Below, one piece after another: positions 58,026 through 64,000 of a stretch of 64,000 bases of DNA. Under the pieces are notes generated by a model. It did not search any database. It was not told the origin of the DNA and saw only the letters and a list, made by a program, of their open reading frames with translations. The stretch is taken from the NCBI GenBank assembly GCA_015350385.1, contig WNKI01000002.1:960702-1024701 (forward strand). The letters are read 5' to 3'. Numbering within the stretch: position 1 is the first letter of the stretch; every line of letters starts with the position of its first letter. The DNA is from Aculops lycopersici (lineage: Eukaryota; Arthropoda; Arachnida; Trombidiformes; Eriophyidae). Made by a program: the position numbers and the translations under genes.

Positions 58026-58796
58026 TTATAATAATAATATTATAAAGGCGCCCTTGACGCCTATTGCCTGGGCCGCTGTTGCAACGGCCATTGCGTCCGG
58101 TACATTTGAAGCATTGAGTATCATGGCATTGGGTGCCATTCCAGATAATGCAGCTCTAGCTGCAGCCTGTTGTTGTTGGTCCTGCTGTGATTGATTATTA
58201 CTATTACTATTATGTGTTACTCCATTCGCTAATCTCGTCTGGGATGCTGATTGTTGTTGTGATTGGCTAGCTGCCGCCGCCGCCATTATGGCAGCTAAAA
58301 ACTGCTCCTGTTGCTGCTTCATCAACTCGGGTCCACCTGTTGAGGTTTGGTTTCCGTTCAATTGAGCATTGGTAGTATTGTTATTGGCCACCTGTTGGAC
58401 TGAGGGATTTGATGGTGGAGGAGGTGGTGGTTGTTGCTGGATAGACTGTGGTTGTTGTGCTCCCGCTTGAGATGGAATCTGGCCGCCGGCGGCCAGTTGG
58501 CAAAATAGATTTTGAACACCGGGAAAGTTCATGGCGGCACCTAGTTGCTGTCTTAGCGCCGCGGCTGCGGCTGCTGCAGCCGCATACTGTTGCTGCTGTT
58601 GGTGACGATCGGTGACCGATTGTTGGTGCATTTGGCGATCATTTTGATGCCCTACTACGTCCATATGAGCATCGTCGCTGTCGCCCACCATACCTGGCGA
58701 CGAGTTTCCCTTGGGCGAGTGGCTGAGGTCTATGCTTGCCTCATCTTCGTCGTCTCGGTCGCTTTCAATGGAATCTGTGTTTTTGAATGAGCACAT
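58026..58796 (-). CDS. Gln/Ala-rich regulator-like protein or first exon
   Basis: 256 codons, not assigned to a family. An acidic start (SDRDDEDEASIDLSHSP) is followed by Gln runs, a run of nine Ala (AAAAAAAAA region), Pro and Asn/Thr-rich parts, and a C-terminal half with Gln-rich stretches. This composition is common in metazoan transcription-factor activation domains. The last six residues come from an AT-rich tail, which suggests the coding part really ends earlier at a splice donor (a GC-type CAG/GCAATA is one candidate) and that this is only a first exon. If so, RTF1 on the other strand would sit in or next to its first intron. No DNA-binding domain is visible. Confidence 0.5.
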   Translation of the reverse strand: MCSFKNTDSIESDRDDEDEASIDLSHSPKGNSSPGMVGDSDDAHMDVVGHQNDRQMHQQSVTDRHQQQQQYAAAAAAAAALRQQLGAAMNFPGVQNLFCQLAAGGQIPSQAGAQQPQSIQQQPPPPPPSNPSVQQVANNNTTNAQLNGNQTSTGGPELMKQQQEQFLAAIMAAAAASQSQQQSASQTRLANGVTHNSNSNNQSQQDQQQQAAARAALSGMAPNAMILNASNVPDAMAVATAAQAIGVKGAFIILLL

Positions 58797-59724
58797 GAAT
58801 GCATAGGTTGAGATTGGATGTTATCACAGGTTAGTTTTTTGTTCCGCTTAAGTGACGTTAGGTGGCGGTCTTGGCAGTTTTATAGTGTTGTTAAGCTAAT
58901 TGCCAATCGAATCACACCGACTTTGTGCACGGAACACGCTTCTCATTTCTACTATCAGACTAATGCTATTGCCTCTACTAGTTTCTGTCGGATGAAAGCT
59001 CACTGGCGACCACGTTGCTGGCAGAGAGAAACGTAGATGACAGATGATGAAAATGTTAAGCTCACTCTCACTTAAACGCTTCCATAAAATCAACTTTTCT
59101 ATTCGTTCCGTTGCCGCCCCACGTGGTTGCAGTGGAGAGCGAGAGATTTGAAGAAACCAAGACAGAAGAGTATTAGGGAGTGAGTGAGAGGTGCCCAAAT
59201 TATACAGACAACCGGAGAGGAAATTCAATTTATTAACGCGACAACTTGAATCATGCGAAATGAGCAAGCCTGAGTTGAAGCGAGACAGAGGGAAAATTAG
59301 TGTCATAATAATTTGGAAGCCATTGAGCCGATAGAAGCTTTTAGGTTTTTGCTTTTGAGATGGGGAAACTTTTCTCGCAATCGCTATTGGCGCGCGAAAA
59401 CTATGACTTTGCACTGAAAGTTGCCATTAAATCGCCTCTACATTTTTAGCTTACCATCTGACTCAATGAATCAACGACTAGATGGATGACTGACTGGCCA
59501 GCTCAAATCCTTAACTCCTCTGATCATCGTCTCATCATCAGTCAGCTAGCTTGCCATCGAATTGCTTAATATGATACTAGACTGAGTAATGGCGACTCAA
59601 AAGCCAATAATATTATCGCGTGAGTTGTCGTCAATCAGTTTGCTTTGGATTGTCGTTGTGGTCGTGGTCGTGACGCCGACTAAACACATTCGACACGAAT
59701 GTAGCAACTAAATAACCAGTCGTC

Positions 59725-59742
59725 GTCGTCGTCGACGACGAC
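59725..59742. repeat. 18-bp GTC/GAC palindrome
   Basis: Three GTC triplets are followed by three GAC triplets, a perfect palindrome within a longer TCG run. Confidence 0.85.
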
Positions 59743-60600
59743 ATTAGACATAGAACTTGGAATTAAGCTTAGCTAAGTGGAGTCATTGAACATCGAGGTT
59801 GTTTATCAGATGGGCTAACGAATCTAGCCAGCGATTTGGCTCGATAACTATGGCTTATTGGCAATCCAATCACTCGGCAACAACCATAATTGGCCGCCTT
59901 CAACTCTATTGGAAAATTTTGGCATGTTGAGCAATTGAGTATTAGTTTTGAAATGAGCTAGCGAAAGAGAGAGAGAGCGAAAAAATATCAATATTTGCCC
60001 TCACTAGTCATCGTTGTCTCTCTCACTGCTCAGTTGTCTCTTTATGGGCCTTGAAAAATTATAGTCTTACCTCAATATAACAACTACCGCTAATACTACT
60101 GGCTGACTGAAAGGTATAGATAGAGCTGGAGAGTCGGCGAGGCGTCAGGTAAGACAAACGAACAGAGGAGAGCGAAGCGAAGCCAAGTGAAGTGACAATA
60201 AACGACTGGGACATGATTAGTTGTCGTCGTTCGTCTGATTTGCTATAAGCTTGTTTGCTCTCCTCAGACTTGGACAACTTTGAAAAAATTGCTAGAAAAC
60301 GACCGACTGAATGCATCCATCAAGTTGGCTTCATTGCGCACAGGTTGCCACCGCTTGTTCGATAATTAGTAGGTAGCCAGGTATCGCTGCTTGTTCGACT
60401 GGCAGATACTAAATATGGTTTCCGTCCCAGTGTCGATTTTTATACGCTCACCTGTAGCGACGGCCAGCGGACTTGGCTTGGTCGATGGTAGCACAGCAGT
60501 CGCATGTGAAAACTCAGAGATAGAGCAGCAGCAGCAAAGCTAGAAGTCAGAAGTTAGTTGGCGCTCCTCCACCTCTTGAGTGTCAAGTTCCAGTGTGGAG

Positions 60601-60647
60601 TTATTATTATCATTATAACTATAACTATTACTATTACTATTACTATC
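60601..60647. repeat. (TTA/ACTATT)n microsatellite
   Basis: The same mixed ATT/ACT repeat type as at 50453-50538. Confidence 0.85.
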
Positions 60648-61187
60648 ATCAGTTGCAAGCCGAACAACTGACTACTCGTTATGTCTCTAGTTGCTGATGA
60701 GGCAAATGTAAGAAGCCAGAACAGAACAAAGGCCGCGCTAAACTGAAGCAACAGGTGGAGTTTTAATGGGTGAACTGCTCACTTGAGCGAGCGAGTGGCA
60801 CACGTCCCAAGTTGAAGCGACGCAGGCCGCACAGGCAACAGGTGACACACGACTGCGGCAAAAACTAATCCTAATTGTTGTCGTAACTGCTGCTGCTGTT
60901 ACTGCCACCGCTCTCTCCCTCTTCCTGCTGCTCCTCTGATTGGCCGCCTCCAATTCTATTCATTTGTCCGTGAAGTGGACAGATAGACGAGGTAGAGGAG
61001 GACGAAGAAAAACTAAAGGGAGCAATATGAAATTTGCTCCCGCGACCAACTTGAACTAATCTGAGCAGTCGACTCTAGAATCGAGCCTGAAGTCACGAGA
61101 CGCAACTTGCTCGGCGCACGACTGACTGGCCTCTTGGTGGTGGACAAATTAACTCGCTCGACTTGTGCCCTGACTAATTTGTCGCCT

Positions 61188-61230
61188 TCGTCGTCGTCGT
61201 CGTCGTCGTTGTTGTTGTTGTTGTTGTTTG
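61188..61230. repeat. (TCG)n (TTG)n microsatellite
   Basis: TCG triplets switch to TTG triplets. Confidence 0.9.
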
Positions 61231-61611
61231 GGCGTCGAGATGCCAACGACGATCAACAAACGATTAAGCCAAACGACAACTATCTGTCGCTGTTGGTTTG
61301 TCTTGCTGCAAAATCAATTCCATATCTATGGCAATGATATGGCGCCACCATTGTAGCATATGATTTGTTGTGTCTCCAAAGTGGAATGCGACTCGCCACT
61401 GCTTACTTTAGTTTTCACTCCATCTCTAAATCCCTCCGCCTCTCGCTCGAAATTTGCTGATGCGTAAATAATTGCTGATCATAATGAGTTCAGTTGGCGC
61501 CATTTGCAGGTCGCAGGTATTGGCCAGGTGAGTGGCGGGACCTCGATGACGTCGCGCTTTTCTCGCCTGAACTCTTGAAATATTGTGAACTTCTTCTCTC
61601 CTTCTTCTTGA

Positions 61612-61637
61612 AGAGAGAGAGAGAGAGAGAGAGAGAG
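61612..61637. repeat. (AG)n microsatellite
   Basis: About 26 bp of AG dinucleotides. Confidence 0.95.
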
Positions 61638-63924
61638 GAGGGAAGAGCCAATTAATTCAAAGTCTAGAGGCCAGAGTTTTGAAGTTCCTTTGAGTGTCTA
61701 GGGCAAAGAATCGTTTGCATTTGTCGCCATTGAACTATATTGCAACGAGCGGCCACTTGTTGCAGTCGCTCGCAAGTGGTGGTTGCCCACTCGAAGCTTG
61801 CTCACTGATCGACGGACCATTAGGATCATTGGGTGACGCTAGTGGTAATCGTCATCCTCTTCCATTCGACCGATTCACTTGGCTGACGGGCAAGAGAGGA
61901 AAAGGCATCCCTTGATCGATGGGCTAGAATCTCGTTTCGTTCTTCCATTCATTCATGAAATAAGTCACTGGTAATTCGTTGTAAACTCTTGAAGCGTTAG
62001 TTTTCCCTTAGATTCAATCGGCCGCTTGAGCGCGGCAAAACATACAGATGTAGAGTGATAGTCGAGTGGAAGTGGGAGTGGAAATGGAAACGGAATCCGC
62101 TGCTAATGGTTGCTGCTCAGATGCTGATGGCCTTTTTGCAACTTCCGTCGCCCAAGCAAGTGGCTGTCAAGCAAATTATAGCCACTGGCGCGTGCGTTGC
62201 GCCGAGTGTCGTGTGTTTGCGTTTCGCTCGACTTCCCTTCCTCATCTCTTCGGCCATCGGGAGTCTCGTGGGGCTCTTCAAGCAACTTTTATTGCCACGT
62301 CCGCCGGATCCATTCTCTCTCACTTTTAGCTGTGCTGTGATTCAGCACAGAGAGCCGGGCTGGTCACCAGCAACCTGTTAACTCGACGGCCGCCTCTAGC
62401 ATCCGGCGGATCCGGTGGGTCTTTGGTGCGCAAGCTGTTGCGTCACGTCGGATCCTTAGCGCGCTTCTCAATTTCGAGGGTTTTTAAAAAGTAAAAGTTT
62501 CCTTAAACACTCTTATGGGGCCGAATAAAATTGGGCTGCCCGAAGCAGCCAAGTTCTTACTCGGTGATTGTAAGCCAACAATGCTAATTTAGTCACAGTC
62601 TCGTTGTCGTGGACGTCACTGCCGTCGTCTTCGTCGCTCTCCTTGCGACAATTTAATTTAGTTTAATTTCATTCGAACGAACACAAATTGGCCTCAAAAG
62701 TTTTACTCAAAAACTTGACATCACTGAGGCCAGCTCGCCAAGTGAGCCACCGAAATCTCCCATGACTTCCACTGCCACCGCTACTGTTGCTATAGCTGTA
62801 GCTGCTCTTGCTGAGTCATTGAGCTCATTTTAGTTTATAAGCTTATTTAAGAGACTTTGAAACAGAGACGATAGCTCGATAGCTTGACGCTGAAACTGAA
62901 AGCTGGAGAGTCAAGTTGATGATGATAGTAATAATGTTAACATGAAGCGTTTTTATATAAAAATCAAGCGTAAACTTTTGCCGATTGCTGCCGCTGCTGT
63001 TCTCGGTGCCGTTGCTATTGCGTTCGGCACACCCAACGGATACTCAACTCGCTTGGCGGACGCATAAATTAGATGGCCGCTCGTTGGCTATGATTCAATT
63101 AGAGTTAGCAGAAGTAGCAGCAGAAGCAGCAGCGGTAGTGGTATTAGTATCACTATCAATATCAGTGGCGAGGAGAGAGAGAGAGGACGAAGCGCAGTTA
63201 GAGAGCAGGATGCAAATGGCAAAAAGAAGAGGCACTAAAAGTGAGAGAATCCTTCGCCTTGATTGGCCAAAACTTGTTGCCTTTTGCAGCTAGTCGTCGT
63301 CCTGATAGCTGCTGTGTAACGAATCCGCGGCCTCAATTTAGTGTCGTCATCAGCCTCACTACTGCTACTGCTGCTCACTTGCAATTTAATTGGCGAGTTT
63401 GTTGCTCGGCCAAATTCATATGGTTCGCTTTATAGCGACACATGCACACAATGACTAGCGGATACTGATAAATTTGTCTCGAGCAAAAAGTGACCTCGCA
63501 AATTTTTCTCGCTTTCTTTGCTTGGTAGCTGCAGTTAGACGTTTGCAGATAATAAATAGAAGGGAGGGAGTTTTATTTTCGTGTGTTCATTTGAATGCGC
63601 GAGTGTCTCTCTTGTTAGATGGAGGAATAAGAGATGACAGACTTAAAAGTGCAACGTTGGCAAAACTAATGAACTGGCGACAAGCGCAACTTTCTATTTC
63701 CATCTCATCCTCTCAACTTGCCATTGTCTCACAGGAAGAATCATCGAGTTGATCTTAAGGATTTAGTTGGCAGTGGAGCTAGTTTCAACGAGTTATGTGT
63801 TGTTGTTTTTTGTGACCGCCGCTCATTAGCGGTTTCCGGTGGAGCGTAACTCGGTCTAGTTGGTGTGGAGCTTAGTTTGGTTTGGTTGGCACGTTTATAG
63901 TCACGCCTCTAAACCGGATGTGAG

Positions 63925-63925
63925 T

Positions 63926-63973
<48 letters not shown>
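63925..63973. repeat. (TC)n microsatellite
   Basis: About 49 bp of CT dinucleotides with one interruption, near the window end. Confidence 0.95.
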
Positions 63974-63977
<4 letters not shown>

Positions 63978-64000
63978 TACGTCTACGACGACGACGTACG

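Larger units (their letters stand above)
58797..64000. other. Gene-free right end of window
   Basis: No supported gene; open frames are short and lack family character. The region is rich in GAGAG/CTCTC, TCGTCG and CAGGT words, with microsatellites at 60601-60647, 61188-61230, 61612-61637 and 63925-63973 and a GTC/GAC palindrome at 59725-59742. Upstream sequence of the minus-strand regulator-like gene probably makes up its first part. Confidence 0.55.

Noticed and set aside
61612..61637. (AG)n run as a functional GAGA-factor element
   Set aside because: It is a plain microsatellite; many similar runs occur in gene-free DNA and nothing ties it to a promoter.
1..64000. tRNA, rRNA or CRISPR loci
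   Set aside because: I found no tRNA B-box with matching arms (a GTTCAAATCC at about 37688 lacks the rest), no rRNA-like stretch and no spaced direct repeats.

Overview
The window is nuclear DNA of an animal, most likely an arthropod. The host genes are metazoan (Nup50, ELL, RTF1, CHMP6, ALG9, SLC25A46, a DEG/ENaC channel, a Sidekick-type adhesion protein, an i-type lysozyme-like protein). They lie on both strands, with TATA-like promoters and GT-AG introns. The gene set is strikingly intron-poor: only ACBP and ALG9 show clear introns, all short (86-324 bp), while families that normally have many exons (Sidekick-like, HMG-CoA reductase, SLC25A46, RTF1, ELL) are single open frames. Together with long GA/CT-rich intergenic DNA this suggests an intron-losing lineage such as some mites. 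That assignment is inference; no species marker is present.

Layout. 1-6.2 kb: gene-free DNA with perfect hairpins. 6.2-12.6 kb: an intact LTR retrotransposon of Ty1/copia type with identical 116-bp LTRs, a 5-bp target duplication, a primer site matching initiator tRNA-Met, and one 1966-codon frame that continues past RNase H into an envelope-like glycoprotein. 12.7-20.6 kb (minus): a huge secreted, low-complexity, cysteine-free protein. 23.2-25.2 kb: a destabilase/i-type lysozyme-like protein lacking the usual catalytic residues. 25.3-26.3 kb (minus): Nup50. 26.9-27.9 kb (minus): a three-exon acyl-CoA-binding protein. 29.4-31.2 kb (minus): the catalytic part of HMG-CoA reductase without a membrane domain in the same frame. 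31.2-35.7 kb: gene-free. 35.8-36.9 kb: a Gln-rich secreted protein. 36.9-40.3 kb: gene-free.

40.3-58.8 kb is gene-dense: a chimeric C-type lectin/Ig/FN3 Sidekick-like receptor, CHMP6 (minus), ALG9 (three exons), mL42 (minus), ELL, SLC25A46, a DEG/ENaC channel, RTF1 and a Gln/Ala-rich regulator-like exon (minus). Many neighbours are tail-to-tail with 12-155 bp between stop codons. 58.8-64 kb is gene-free, with microsatellites.

Most host genes are unrelated housekeeping genes (nuclear transport, Pol II elongation by ELL and RTF1, ESCRT-III, N-glycan assembly, mitochondrial dynamics and translation, sterol/isoprenoid synthesis) placed close together rather than forming one pathway. The most unusual object is the copia-type element with an in-frame envelope-like region. 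The Sidekick/C-type-lectin chimera, the possibly soluble HMG-CoA reductase lacking the AMPK-site serine, the catalytically altered lysozyme and a 196-199-bp dispersed repeat with inverted ends also deserve checking.
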